Shown piece by piece: positions 24,001 through 29,844 of a stretch of 64,000 bases of DNA. The notes beneath the pieces are model-generated. The model had not been told where the DNA came from, made no database searches, and saw only the letters and a list, made by a program, of their open reading frames with translations. The stretch is from Actinernus sp. WN-2022. Lineage: Eukaryota > Cnidaria > Anthozoa > Actiniaria > Actinernidae. How positions within the stretch are numbered: the stretch's first letter is position 1; each line of letters begins with the position of its first letter. Both the position numbers and the translations under genes were made by a program. The DNA lies in the NCBI GenBank assembly GCA_030867875.1, contig JAOWCC010000019.1, positions 33,523,976 to 33,587,975 of the forward strand, written 5' to 3'.

Positions 24001-25345
24001 AAAGCCCTTACAAATTGTGCAAACTTATCCATTTAGCTCAGGTGTATTTAGACTCGTTCTATGAATGATTTGGAGTTGAAAATGGCCCAGAGTAGCCAAT
24101 CGATGAAATCGATGATCGGAAATCCAATCGATAAATCAATATCAATCGTTAAAATTAGTTAATTGATATCGATTGGTATCGGTCAATCGATGACCAATCG
24201 ATAGTCACAGAAAAATTATCAATCGATGAATATCGATTGGCATTTTCGATTGAGCCTGACACGTTAATTTCGCGATTTTGGGGTGGTGCTAAATTTTCGT
24301 GAATCTTCTAAAAGGAAACGCAATGGAATATCATGTTACTAGCGGCAAACTTCACCGGTAAACGTACATACACTGGCAAAATGGCACGAGCATCAGAAGG
24401 TAGTACAGATAAGCTTTCCATTTACTGTATAGTGAAAGGATACCATAATTGTTTATTTGATGTGGCCGTTGGAGATACGTTACTTTACCTACCTGCCTTG
24501 TTTATATTAATCCTTTCAAAAATCGATGTCAATCGATTGCAATTGACCTATATCACTATGACGTCATATCAAAACAATCTATTGTTTAAACGCTAAGGAT
24601 CACGGTCGTGGGAGGGGGACAAAACAGGGACAAAACAGCAACAACACAAAGGAATTCGCTATCAAATGCATTTTGAAGAACGTAGAATAGCGGTAACAGG
24701 CACCAAATATGGTAAATATTGTGGGATAAACATTGATACAACTGATATCTGGAAACCAGACAATTTGAAGTTAAATTTTCCTCAGCAGAGCAGATTTAGT
24801 TCAAAATTCTATTGTTCAAGTCGATTCTGTCCCCCTCATAAACAAGCCGTGACGTCATAATGATATAGGGTAATTAAGGGCAATCGATATCAATCGATAA
24901 GGTCACAAAGATTTGTTCCATCGATTGTTCATCGATTTCCAATATCAATCGATTGATTGGCATCGATTGGCATCGATTAATATCGATTTTAATCGATCAT
25001 CGATTGGCTACGCCGGGAAAATGGGTAAGATTTATTTGAATTTCAGGGTTAGGTTTTTAGAGGGTTTGTATGAGAATTTGAGAAAATGCATTATTAATGA
25101 ACCAAGTGGTGGGGTATTCTGCAATCGATAGAGCTATTACAATAAATATGTAAATATTAATGAATATTATTACCTTCTTCGGCCTGAGAGATTCACTATC
25201 CGTGCAGTCCCTTTGGGCTAAAGAAGCTAGAAATACTGGCTTGTGAAATATTATGTGATTGACACCCTGACTTCAAGTTAGCACCGACGCTAGATCTCCT
25301 ACTTTGGGCTGCAACTTTCAACTTGGAGAGATTGACTCGAGGCAT
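1..25345 (-). CDS. MSH3: MSH3, DNA mismatch repair protein (5' half; 7 coding exons in window)
   Basis: MutS-family protein that pairs with MSH2 (MutS-beta) to recognise insertion/deletion loops in nuclear DNA. Minus-strand exons: 25174-25345, 6116-6673, 5844-5938, 4894-5200, 3903-4075, 1435-1716, 686-770; the rest lies beyond the left edge. Every junction from exon 2 to exon 7 is GT-AG and keeps phase. Exon 1 has a PCNA-interaction motif (QASISSFF). Exon 2 ends with the MutS mismatch-binding domain ([20 protein letters not shown], then a [20 protein letters not shown] end). Exons 3-5 continue this domain ([17 protein letters not shown]) and enter the connector ([16 protein letters not shown]). 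Exons 6-7 begin the core/lever ([14 protein letters not shown]). The [15 protein letters not shown] motif and the MutS-I sequence favour MSH3 over MSH6. Intron 1 is 18.5 kb because it contains the Polinton. Exon 1 carries a one-base frame break. Confidence 0.93.
691..1110. mobile_element. Short inverted-repeat element (MITE) in MSH3 intron 7 side
   Basis: Inverted ends (CACAGGCAGCCCAAGCTC near 894 and its complement near 1086-1100) flank about 200 bp, with ATAAC/GTTAT just outside. The same end sequence, CACAGGCGACCCAAGC, bounds a larger palindrome at 62945-63489. This is therefore a dispersed non-autonomous DNA transposon family. The core is 891-1104; the outer limits given here are approximate, and the element lies in MSH3 intron 6. 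Confidence 0.5.
1736..2010 (+). mobile_element. tRNA-derived SINE (family A, copy 1)
   Basis: The head has tRNA-like pol III boxes: an A box (TAGCTCAGTGGTTAAG) and, about 40 bp on, a B box (AGTTCAAACCCC). A shared body (AACTGAGTAGAAGG, then a GGATAAGGACGTAAAAT-like stretch) and a short ACTTACTT-repeat tail follow. A second copy with the same head and body lies at 54064-54300. It is antisense to MSH3 and begins only about 20 bp upstream of the exon 6 splice acceptor (1717). Confidence 0.8.
2395..3060 (-). pseudogene. LINE reverse transcriptase fragment (CR1/L2/Jockey-like)
   Basis: Minus-strand translation gives pieces of a non-LTR reverse transcriptase N-terminal region: a [12 protein letters not shown] motif around 2530-2575, followed by [14 protein letters not shown] near 2420-2470, split by in-frame stops. 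Upstream pieces (about 2770-3000) read as the linker before the RT domain. It is dead, 5'- and 3'-truncated, and lies in MSH3 intron 5 in the same orientation as the gene. The family assignment is by motif only. Confidence 0.65.
3470..3870. repeat. About 115-bp tandem repeat of stem-loops beside MSH3 exon 5
   Basis: Four diverged units, each containing an inverted pair (TTCTAAATTCTCC and GGAGAATTTAGAA) around a short loop, followed by CTTATGCTGTTCCTGCATGG-like sequence. The last unit ends about 35 bp from the exon 5 donor at 3902. A related stretch occurs at 39240-39335. No coding potential. Confidence 0.6.
4554..4600. repeat. Small stem-loop in MSH3 intron 4
   Basis: GCCAATCACGAA and its near complement around TTTGTGATTGGC form a hairpin, repeated once more as CCAATCACAAGG. 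CCAAT-type boxes inside small inverted repeats are common in MITE remnants. No further function is visible. Confidence 0.3.
6116..6673 (-). CDS. MSH3: MSH3 coding exon 2 (linker plus MutS domain I)
   Basis: A 558-nt exon, phase 0 at both ends, between an acceptor at 6674-6675 and a donor at 6115. The first 130 or so codons are an acidic, Ser/Thr-rich disordered linker, normal for MSH3 between the PIP box and the mismatch-binding domain. The last 45 codons start the MutS-I domain. The Polinton left end lies only about 200 bp upstream of this acceptor, inside intron 1. Confidence 0.9.
6872..6876. other. Polinton target-site duplication, left
   Basis: CCCCA directly precedes the left inverted repeat and the same five bases follow the right one at 22899-22903. 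Mavericks/Polintons make 5-6-bp duplications. The match is short and the right flank is G/C-rich, so chance identity cannot be excluded. Confidence 0.6.
7103..7885 (+). pseudogene. F-box/ankyrin-repeat protein, left TIR copy, with internal stop
   Basis: The first 105 codons are identical to the right-end gene. Residues about 30-65 look like an F-box ([14 protein letters not shown], then [15 protein letters not shown]), followed by ankyrin units of the form [17 protein letters not shown] at 7628-7630 stops the frame after two ankyrin units. The same frame then stays open for 84 more codons, with two further units, to TAG at 7883-7885. F-box plus ankyrin proteins typically recruit substrates to SCF ubiquitin ligases, and large DNA viruses use them against host proteins. 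That role is inference here. Confidence 0.75.
8058..8118. repeat. Hairpin in left TIR, conserved at the other end
   Basis: Arms AACCTCTCTAGGAAC (8058-8072) and GTTCCTAGAGAGGTT (8105-8119) are perfect complements around a loop of about 32 bases rich in CCTTCC. The same arms flank a slightly diverged loop at the right end. It lies downstream of the ankyrin gene in each TIR. Confidence 0.75.
8335..8371. repeat. Perfect 11-bp stem-loop
   Basis: CTTGTGTGATG (8335-8345) and CATCACACAAG (8361-8371) pair perfectly over a 15-base loop, immediately before the tRNA-like structure. Confidence 0.6.
8376..8477 (-). other. tRNA-like long hairpin
   Basis: On the minus strand, arms TCTAGCACATATGGCC and GGCCATATGTGGTAGA pair over 15 of 16 positions. 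Between them lie an A-box-like CCTAACGGTTCTGCGC and a B-box-like GGGGTTCGAATCC. The T-arm stem pairs badly and no convincing anticodon arm forms, so I do not call a tRNA gene. It could be a decayed tRNA/SINE head or a structured regulatory element. Confidence 0.4.
8737..9307 (-). CDS. Putative hydrophobic Polinton protein (frame broken)
   Basis: Two overlapping frames make one gene. The first (ATG at 9307, 134 codons) has a polar N-terminus and, at about residues 62-110, a long Gly/Ala/Val-rich hydrophobic region likely to cross or insert into membrane. The second (8737-8931) is a charged helical tail with [20 protein letters not shown]. They overlap at an AAAA run near 8925, where a one-base shift joins them. 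The tail resembles a family I associate with other animal Polintons, but I cannot name a function. The upstream neighbour is the minor capsid gene in the same direction. Confidence 0.6.
9343..10010 (-). CDS. Penton-like minor capsid protein (single jelly roll), frame broken
   Basis: Two frames together span about 220 codons, the usual size for the Polinton minor capsid protein. The N-terminal part (ATG at 10010) begins with a short beta-rich segment; the C-terminal part carries [20 protein letters not shown] and ends [20 protein letters not shown], both typical of this protein's last strands. A one-base shift near 9612 separates them. The family forms the pentameric vertices of the predicted virion. 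The start at 10010 faces the start of the plus-strand gene at 10058, a 47-bp divergent promoter. Confidence 0.75.
10058..11656 (+). CDS. Large Polinton protein of unknown function with C-terminal membrane segment (frame broken)
   Basis: The ATG at 10058 opens 52 codons (start [16 protein letters not shown]) before a shift near 10200. The next frame runs 10206-11027 ([18 protein letters not shown] early, [18 protein letters not shown] later) and breaks beside an 11-bp tandem duplication (GAGTACGAAAT twice) near 11010. A third segment (about 11040-11490) reads [20 protein letters not shown]. After a run of nine A at 11489 another frame gives a short tail with one hydrophobic segment ([16 protein letters not shown]), stop at 11656. 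Joined this would be over 500 residues. It holds the position of a virion or membrane protein, but I recognise no fold. Confidence 0.55.
11667..12730 (-). CDS. Coiled-coil protein with membrane segments, Polinton (frame broken near start)
   Basis: Main frame is 11667-12626. An acidic start gives way to a long charged coiled coil (about residues 125-200, rich in Glu/Lys), a Gly/Val hydrophobic stretch ([20 protein letters not shown]), an amphipathic Lys-rich helix ([20 protein letters not shown]) and a final hydrophobic segment ([14 protein letters not shown]). The better start is the ATG at 12730 ([18 protein letters not shown]); a one-base shift near 12670 separates it from the main frame. 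The amphipathic and hydrophobic helices suggest a membrane-active virion component, by analogy only. It starts 50 bp from, and divergent to, the major capsid gene. Confidence 0.65.
12781..14034 (+). CDS. Major capsid protein, double jelly roll (hexon-like), frame broken
   Basis: About 418 codons, normal for the Polinton major capsid protein. N-terminal jelly roll: [17 protein letters not shown], then [20 protein letters not shown]-terminal jelly roll: [27 protein letters not shown] and [13 protein letters not shown]. Between about 13250 and 13335 the family-like reading ([20 protein letters not shown]) lies in another frame, and the original frame has a TAA at 13330. This is two compensating indels around a short patch. 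Start chosen at ATG 12781, 50 bp from the divergent gene. The protein would form trimeric capsomers. Confidence 0.88.
14048..14683 (+). CDS. FtsK/HerA-type genome packaging ATPase (A32-like)
   Basis: Intact 211-residue P-loop ATPase, the Polinton packaging motor. Walker A is GPTNCGKT at residues 16-23; Walker B is LFILDDC at about residues 92-98; a conserved LTQQ sensor motif follows around residue 125. The size and the position between the major capsid gene and small virion genes match other Polintons. It starts 14 bp after the capsid stop. Confidence 0.92.
   Translation: MDALVEQIPFNALIVGPTNCGKTAFLVEQLRGSFREKFDYIVLICPTYDHNETYRGFAIGDKNFRVISPSQDAINAVLGVCTTYYEGTNTLFILDDCAASKDVKGRTSNLSKLGFSARHIGISVWVLTQQLTSISKSFRENIAIVVAFHLVSAIDGKKLFEDYGEGIEVDEKKKLQSELKAHKFSRLCFCLRSPFNVVLELPAPVIYNDIL
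14685..15296 (+). CDS. Conserved-looking Polinton protein, unknown function
   Basis: 203 residues, with an ATG one base after the ATPase stop. Acidic Pro/Thr-rich N-terminus with a CEAC pair at about residue 35, then mostly helical ([39 protein letters not shown]). A mildly hydrophobic helix lies near residues 148-170. I have the impression that similar proteins accompany animal Polintons, but cannot assign a role. The frame is intact. Confidence 0.65.
   Translation: MSDMDKALEDVLGEDVTGPPPTTRSGAVRSGATCEACRHTTDEDRSIKIGDYREALSILAVTGTTKEYLGKDFSIGDISKLPEKDIERLYRRYQAVLAKQINNCLVDRALSLATRVVACAVPVDSQQELLKDLQEDRLVRNEISSLAGSLSYTAGPLVALTSAFCHIVSHYMSAEQDAEVSEYEVATPQIDEVLEAYSNFKNL
15291..15396. repeat. 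TTAGCGTAAT short tandem repeat between Polinton genes
   Basis: About nine imperfect copies of a 10-bp unit (TTAGCGTAAT), two with a GTTAACG variant, beginning at the stop of the upstream gene and ending 30 bp before the next ATG (15426). The position suits a transcription regulatory or terminator role, or simple slippage. Confidence 0.7.
15426..15794 (+). CDS. Small single-membrane-segment Polinton protein
   Basis: 122 residues. A charged N-terminus ([20 protein letters not shown]) resembles the basic tail of virion-associated Polinton proteins. A hydrophobic segment ([19 protein letters not shown]) follows at about residues 75-93, then a polar tail. A single membrane anchor is likely. No enzymatic motif. 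Confidence 0.6.
   Translation: MAEVDQITNTDPKPAPKEKNPNRVGAGRKMAENNRLGREALREKEEAQRGGVPGCDIHECEKNEGWFDNLSANTTLTAIGVGATLVGLYYQYNAGSRVASPKDTEDARPTHSERTRVRSTME
15825..16061 (+). CDS. Small hydrophobic Polinton protein
   Basis: 78 residues with a Gly/Ala-rich hydrophobic helix ([15 protein letters not shown]) and a second Ala-rich helix ([15 protein letters not shown]). The stop overlaps the start of the next gene by 28 bases, suggesting a compact co-transcribed pair. Start taken at ATG 15825; a second ATG three codons on is also possible. Confidence 0.5.
   Translation: MCMMVENTLMKTLQDAVRVLSGLAAGIGFLAKKITKESMLNDPSASVTNYAKWNAVLAGSLAAKKYLEDQWERRLVPR
16034..16462 (+). CDS. Polinton protein with coiled coil between two hydrophobic ends
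   Basis: 142 residues. N-terminal hydrophobic helix ([19 protein letters not shown]), a charged coiled coil around residues 35-90 ([20 protein letters not shown]) and a C-terminal hydrophobic segment ([19 protein letters not shown]). Such a layout suits a membrane or capsid-internal protein. The function is not known to me. Confidence 0.55.
   Translation: MGAAIGTAVAFSVAGIAAHYAQKAIDGKDPDLLAVEAERHDKALEKYQADWATYQENRQKLSDWIQSQIRLKRYSREELANLDRASSLFNTNQVGLDHIRPQDLKRPNFSDYYRPPSSHRTAELVFVGGGSLAIGYVASQWL
16512..17551 (+). CDS. Retroviral-type DDE integrase, frame broken
   Basis: Core integrase of the rve family. The first catalytic Asp lies in [14 protein letters not shown], the second in [12 protein letters not shown], and Glu in [15 protein letters not shown], with about 35 residues between the last two (DD35E). 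A helical N-terminal part and an SH3/chromo-like C-terminal region ([18 protein letters not shown]) flank it. A one-base shift near 16803 separates the first 100 codons from the rest; the total is about 345 residues. It converges tail to tail on the polymerase gene with an 8-bp gap, a common Polinton arrangement. Confidence 0.9.
17560..21147 (-). CDS. Protein-primed DNA polymerase B (pPolB), frame broken twice
   Basis: Three frames in series (about 20705-21147, 19617-20708, 17560-19615) give roughly 1,190 codons, normal length. Exonuclease motif I is [10 protein letters not shown] (about 19985); exo II is [11 protein letters not shown] just after the second break. Polymerase motif A is [14 protein letters not shown], motif [15 protein letters not shown] and motif [10 protein letters not shown], all intact. 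Two zinc-finger-like clusters precede the core ([26 protein letters not shown] followed by DHCH). It copies the element by protein-primed strand displacement. Shifts lie near 20705 and 19616, and a local in-frame repeat occurs at 20262-20360. Confidence 0.94.
21176..21469 (-). CDS. Small cysteine-rich protein (zinc-ribbon-like), Polinton
   Basis: 97 residues, intact. Cysteines come in pairs (CGKSC, ECCKQH, CRACG, CRPCG), suggesting two zinc sites, followed by a basic helix ([20 protein letters not shown]). It lies 28 bp upstream of the polymerase start in the same direction. DNA binding or transcription control is plausible but unproven. I have an impression of relatives in other cnidarian Polintons. 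Confidence 0.65.
   Translation of the reverse strand: MRGHNQCRWLTIGRRTICGKSCLFECCKQHRHQIREGSFEPYPCRACGVGTQAETRLCRPCGNITAQINLMRKGRRARTDFNAVLTELVTKNLPIKE
21582..21644. repeat. Hairpin in right TIR
   Basis: Counterpart of the left hairpin. Arms AACCTCTCTAGGAAC (21582-21596) and GTTCCTAGAGAGGTT (21630-21644) are intact. The loop has changed by small indels, so pairing of the arms has been kept while the loop drifted. Confidence 0.75.
21775..22671 (-). CDS. F-box/ankyrin-repeat protein, right TIR copy (intact)
   Basis: 298 residues without breaks. F-box-like N-terminus ([14 protein letters not shown] at about residue 31) followed by six ankyrin units of about 32 residues, each with [14 protein letters not shown]. 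The first 105 residues match the left copy exactly; the repeats do not align one to one. Likely an SCF-type adaptor that selects host or viral substrates. A start-proximal direct repeat (MFTVSIH..., MFTGTIH...) leaves two possible ATGs. Confidence 0.85.
   Translation of the reverse strand: MFTVSIHMANIYRIMKNMFTGTIHTTNILCLPIEILTKIVEYAGPTSFASISLTSKHLNDAASLARYKNVDQEFRRRVLIFGFRSTCNDNERDNLVRKFSISAKDCINFTLLYACENGHLDVIKWLIKHLQITIEYVHDFYLLLGASENGHLDVVKWLINHFQIPIEDINVDDALLLGASKNGHLNVIKWVIKHFQLTIENIDVDYALLGASENGHLDVVKWFINHFQITIENINVDYALFGASRNGHIDVVKLLVEHFQITIDDDYANRALLGACGNGHLDVVKWLIEHFQLPHFQF
22899..22903. other. Polinton target-site duplication, right
   Basis: CCCCA, matching 6872-6876. Confidence 0.6.
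22949..23500 (+). pseudogene. 3' end of a non-LTR retrotransposon (LINE)
   Basis: Reads as the C-terminal tail of a LINE reverse transcriptase: [16 protein letters not shown], then [19 protein letters not shown], a Cys/His cluster typical after the RT domain. A frame shift near 23250 is followed by [20 protein letters not shown]. It ends in an A/T-rich tail with AATAAAAATATCTG-like repeats. 5'-truncated and dead, 45 bp outside the Polinton. Confidence 0.7.
23520..23815. repeat. G-rich TCAGGGTTT minisatellite and poly-C run
   Basis: Irregular tandem copies of a TCAGGGTTTGGGCAG-like motif, ending in an uninterrupted run of C near 23789. No gene. Confidence 0.6.
24092..25011. mobile_element. 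Inverted-repeat element with ATCGAT-rich ends, MSH3 intron 1
   Basis: Both ends begin GTAGCCAATCGATG in opposite orientation. The outer 150 bp on each side is packed with ATCGAT and CAATCGAT copies; a few also lie near 24520-24545. The 600-bp interior has no credible gene. This looks like a non-autonomous foldback-type DNA transposon with subterminal repeats. Confidence 0.65.
25174..25345 (-). CDS. MSH3: MSH3 coding exon 1 with PIP box and frame break
   Basis: The ATG at 25345 opens about 50 codons of basic, Ser-rich sequence ending in [11 protein letters not shown], a textbook PCNA-interacting peptide (Q-x-x-I-x-x-F-F), as expected near the MSH3 N-terminus. The frame then meets TAG within ten codons. 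One base over, the reading is open ([11 protein letters not shown]) to a good AAG|gtaata donor at 25174/25173 in phase 0. That phase joins exon 2 (acceptor just after 6674, first codons RPAVIVLDD). A single-base indel in the AAAGGG run near 25212 would explain this. A real mutation or an assembly error is equally possible from sequence alone. Confidence 0.75.
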
Positions 25346-25630
25346 TGTAAGCCCACTATTCAATTCTACGATCTAGCGCTGTAGAATTTTCAGGGAATCA
25401 ATTTTCTTCCCGCCATTATGCAAGAAATCGTGTATTGGTGGGTAAAACCGCTGTACAATGTCCAGGCCAATGCGCCAGCGATAACAACCACCAGCGGTAT
25501 TAAATTTCAATTCAAAATGGCGACTGTGGAGAGAAGTTGGCGCTTGACTTTTTTCGTTGCAAATTTTTAATTTCTACATCAATTTTTAATCCCTTGACTC
25601 ATCTGGATGGTGTTTCAAAAGTATATTTCC
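25346..25630. promoter_or_regulatory. Bidirectional promoter between MSH3 and the coiled-coil gene
   Basis: 285 bp separate the two start codons. It contains TTCCCGCC (25407-25414), a consensus E2F site fitting S-phase control of a mismatch-repair gene, and CAAAATGGCG near 25511-25520, a YY1-type initiator-proximal motif. On the minus strand an eight-codon upstream reading frame (ATG at 25416, stop by 25390) would precede the MSH3 start if transcription begins far enough upstream. Confidence 0.55.
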
Positions 25631-27479
25631 ATGCCTAAGAACTCAAAGCCTTCAACAGCGCCAAAGCCGCCGAGTTTGATGAGATTTTAAAGGATTTGCA
25701 AGCAGCGGTCCCCGGAGACGTGGCTTTCAAGGCTCCTGAAGATGTTTGTAGTGATGTTGGGGAGTTAAAGGGAAATGAAGAAGGAAAACATGATGGGAGT
25801 GTTAATAGAGGTTAATATAAAACAATAGATATAGGCACGTTTGATCAGGCTTTACTGAACTGGTGAAGTATTTGGTTGTTCATTATTAATGAACATGTAT
25901 CAATGTTATGTATGAGTCAATTCCAAACCCGTGCATGACCCGCCCGGGCCACCCCCGGGCATTTGAACATTTTGAAAAAAAATCGATCAAATGCCCCACT
26001 ACCAAAGCAGAAAAACTGTTCAAATGCACCACCAGTTTTTAATCCAGGCTGTTCAAATGCCCCACCATCGGGGACCAGATCGGAAAATTTTCCAAAAATT
26101 TTCGACAAAGACAAGGCAAAGACTATTGACAAATAAATGAAATCATTGCTTTATTGACAACTCTGACTCAAGCAATTCACAGGAAACACCGACGGTGAAA
26201 ACCACCTTCAACCGGTCAGGGATGAGAACAATCATTTCTACCGGCTCGATCGTATATACTTTATAATAAACATAATGGCTTGAAATTGAATATGTTAGCT
26301 TATGTTGTTGGTATATAAAGTACATGTATGTAACAGGCACCAATCGGTCCGTCTTTTACCGATATAAATAATTATGTTTCTAACTCGCGCTGTCGAGGGT
26401 CGCAGCAAATTCAACTTATCACAACTCTTGTCACGCACTTAATATCTCGCAGTCGGTTAAAGTTCACGAAACAAAGCAAAACAACATAGTTTATAGGTTT
26501 AAACATAAACAATTTACCTCTGAAAGTGGCCTTCAAATTTGGCAGGTTCACTCTTTCAAGCCTCTACAAATGCGCAATCCTTATCCTGGAAGTCCTTGTA
26601 CGTTCGCCACGTGCGTTCGTCATTTCGACGCTTGTAGACAGACAGAATATATTTTTAAACACTGATCAAATGCCCTACCCCCACTGTTTGTCAAATGCCC
26701 GCCCCTGAGGTCATAGATACTCGTCAAATTTCCCACCCTCGGAGCAAGCCTCTGATCAAATGCCCGGGGGTGGCCCGGGGGGGGGGGGATGCACAGGTTT
26801 GGAATTGACTGATACATTAAGCCCGAGGGGGGGAGGTGGAGGGGGGAGGGTGGGCAAGGGGTGGAGAGCTTAATTACAGCACTTTCATCTTTGGTCGGGC
26901 CTGCTGTGAAAGATTTCTTTTCAAGGGACTAAATTATTCATTTCTTTGGATATTTATTGATTATTTATCATCACTGCAATTGCACTGAATACATGTATAT
27001 ATATATTATTTTGCTGAAAAGTATTTGTTGTCATGGTTGGTTAAAGTCCCTAATAAGAGCCAGCAGCTGGTAAAAATTAATTTACTGACTACTTTGGATA
27101 TCAATGGGAACCAATGGAATCCTACTGTCACTCATAGGCTTCTTCGTGTATTGATAATACATGTATATTAGGCAACTTTCATGTACAAATTTATTGTTAA
27201 TAGTACTTTGTGTTACTCTTCACAGCACAAAGATCAAATGTTGAATCTGCACAAAAAATACATGCAACAGCTACCACTACTGGTAATGAAGATACAGCAA
27301 GGGAAAAAGATGCTGAACAATACAAGCAAGTAACAGATTTCTTAAAGCACTACAACTCTTTGGTGGTGTCATCAAGTAAATTAAAAGGCTGTGGCCAAGA
27401 CATGGAAAACCAGAGACAAACATTAGAAGAAAAAATTGAGAAAGTTGAAAGATCATGGAAAGATCAAAATATTACCTAG
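25631..27479 (+). CDS. Small acidic coiled-coil protein, unidentified (two coding exons)
   Basis: Exon A is 25631-25810, exon B 27226-27479. The junction (donor AGAG|gttaat, acceptor cacag) is phase 1 on both sides, which supports the model. Exon A codes for an acidic segment with EFDEILKDLQAAVPGDVAF. Exon B is a coiled coil (QVTDFLKHYNSLVVSSSKLK, then QTLEEKIEKVERSW). The ATG at 25631 reaches the main frame only across a one-base shift near 25668. Total about 140 residues. I do not recognise the family. Confidence 0.55.
25909..26817. mobile_element. MITE with about 50-bp inverted ends (CAATTCCAAACC family)
   Basis: Left ATGTATGAGTCAATTCCAAA and the complement at the right form inverted ends that also share CCCGGGCCACCCCCGGGCAT. 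TCAAATGCCC repeats lie just inside each end. It sits in the intron of the coiled-coil gene. No coding content. Confidence 0.65.
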
Positions 27480-29270
27480 TATTACCTTAGTTAGTAAAGA
27501 CATTTGTTAGGTTACTGGATTTGCAGGATGTTAATTTATTATGTAGAATGCATAGCCAGACATTCTGAGGGCAATAGGCCAGGCGATCAGAGAGGAAAAC
27601 GAGTGCCTGCAAAATTGCTACTCGTCTTTGCATAACGGACCAGTCAGTCGTTATTTAGAGGGGGAGGGCTGGTGCAAATAGGGGGAGGGTCACTGATTTT
27701 TATGGAGGGAAAAAATCGGGGATCATATAAATTTGTTCAGGCAAATAAGGTGGCAGTGGTGTGTGTGTGTCTGAGGGGGGGGGGGGGGGTGTGGCAGCAA
27801 AAAATGTGCTTTGTAAAAGGGGAGGGTCAGGGACGATTGAGCATGGCATGCCTCGTTTTGCACCAACCCTCCCCCCATCTAAATAATGATGGGTCCCTAA
27901 ATGATCCCCATCTCGGCTACATGTACATATATGACACTGGTATGTAATCAACTAAAGTCGATTGAGGTATGCTAACCACCGTGGAAAGCGAGTAGCAGCT
28001 GACGTTTCGAGCGTTAGCCCTTCGTCAGAGCAAAAGAGGACATACATGTATATGACAGCTTGTCAACTAGATGAACCAGTCGAAATACTATGAAAACTAG
28101 TAAAGTGTATTTTTTTCAAAATGATGGACAGTTATCTAGACAGTAATGACTTGTGGTTTCACACAGTAACAAATGCTGCGGAATATACATGTATACAACT
28201 TCACACATCCACATACTCTGACTTTATGATTTTGACTACGATTTAGATTGTTTTAGTGCCAGAAAAGGTTACTAATAAACTAATAAAGTCAGACAGTTGG
28301 TACATACAGCATTTATTACTCTACCATGCAAGACCACACTGATTCCCTCACGTCTAGAGGTGTGGTGCTGACTGCCTTTATTTACACAAAAGTGTTGATA
28401 AATTTGCCACAGCATATCAAATGATTTCAGCCAATGGGAATTGGTCACTGAATTTGCAAAGTACAGTAAGGCTGTTGCAGCCTGGGGGAAGGAGTTATGT
28501 GCCGCCCCAAAGGGTATGATTTTCAAGCTGTCTTGGTCTGAAATAGGGATATAAATTTTGCCTTTTTAGTCTGGAATAGGGTATGATTTTGACAGAGAAG
28601 TACGAGACAGCACGTGTTCATTGATTTGTCTTAATTTCTCTTGTTATTTTCACACTGATCTTTGAAATTAATCGAAAAAGAGAACAAACCACAGCAAAAA
28701 TATCATTGGGTTACATATTATGCAATAATATTGAAGTCAGCGGCAGCAAGGTGCAATAATTGTGAAATAAGGACAGGCTTTCAATAAATTTTTGAGTAAG
28801 CAGTCATGAAAGAAAAGTAGGTGTCTGTATTTGCTTTATTTCAATAGCTGTATCAGCAGTAACAGACAGAGTAGGTGGCTGTACAAGGATGAGTAGCCAC
28901 TGGAACTCTGGCAGTATCGAGCTTTTAATGAAACCCCTAATTGGTTCAGATTTTGGGGTCAGGTCTGAAAAAGAGTATGGAAAATCATATATTGGTCTGA
29001 AATAGGGTCAGGGTATTAATCTATTATGCAAAATGAAATATTAATTATTTAAAAAAACTATGTACTTTGTTGCACGTATATTAATTATTATGTTATGGCA
29101 AGTTAAGCTCAGGCTGGTACATTTACATGTATTCCACATCAGTATCACCTTATTGATATGCTTCCTTAACTATCCATGTCAGGTTTTAGAACTATTGGGT
29201 GCTCTTCATTATTTTATTGCTTTCACTGGTGTGCTAGTCCTAGGAATACTTGCAAGGGTACATTTAGATT

Positions 29271-29844
29271 TTTAAAGTGCAGATAAGCCCTGGCTAATTA
29301 TATTTCTTACGATTCAAGTGATTAGAGGCCATAGACAAAGGATTCCGGAATAAAAAGTTGATTTGATTTATTTGTCATGGTGTATTTTCCGTTCAAATTT
29401 GCCCCAAAACGTGTCTTGGGTTGTCTGTGGACAAAAATCAAGCATGCTAGAGCGCTTTACAAAATTGGCACTGGGTCTAGTTTGACGTCATCAACAGAAC
29501 ACACATGATGTGCCATTGCATGAAAGGCCTTGCCAAATAAAGCTCTCCGAAACGTTTAGCGCGATATTATAATCTTTCTTGGTTATCTATTCAATTATTT
29601 TGCAAATAAGCCAACGCTTTAAACCCACGAAGAGACAAGTTCTGTTGATGACGTCATTTTTTATTCTCGTCCCAGTCCCCGAAGGTGCACAGAAATTATT
29701 CTACATTTGGAAGTTTAGTCGCTAAAAAAATAATGAAAACATTTTTATTTAAAAATTTCATAATATTTTCTCTACCTTTTAAGGTCTAAGCTTTTAAAAA
29801 AAAAGAATAATTAGCCAGGGCTTATACATGTGTATGCACTTTAA
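29271..29844. mobile_element. Inverted-repeat element with TAAGCCCTGGCTAATTA ends
   Basis: TTTAAAGTGCA then AAGCCCTGGCTAATTA at the left recur as complements at 29808-29844. The interior of 480 bp has no gene. Non-autonomous DNA transposon, upstream of KATNAL2. Confidence 0.55.

Noticed and set aside
24333..24596. An 87-codon gene inside the ATCGAT element
   Set aside because: No recognisable motif, codes partly across ATCGAT repeats, and no splice or promoter support.
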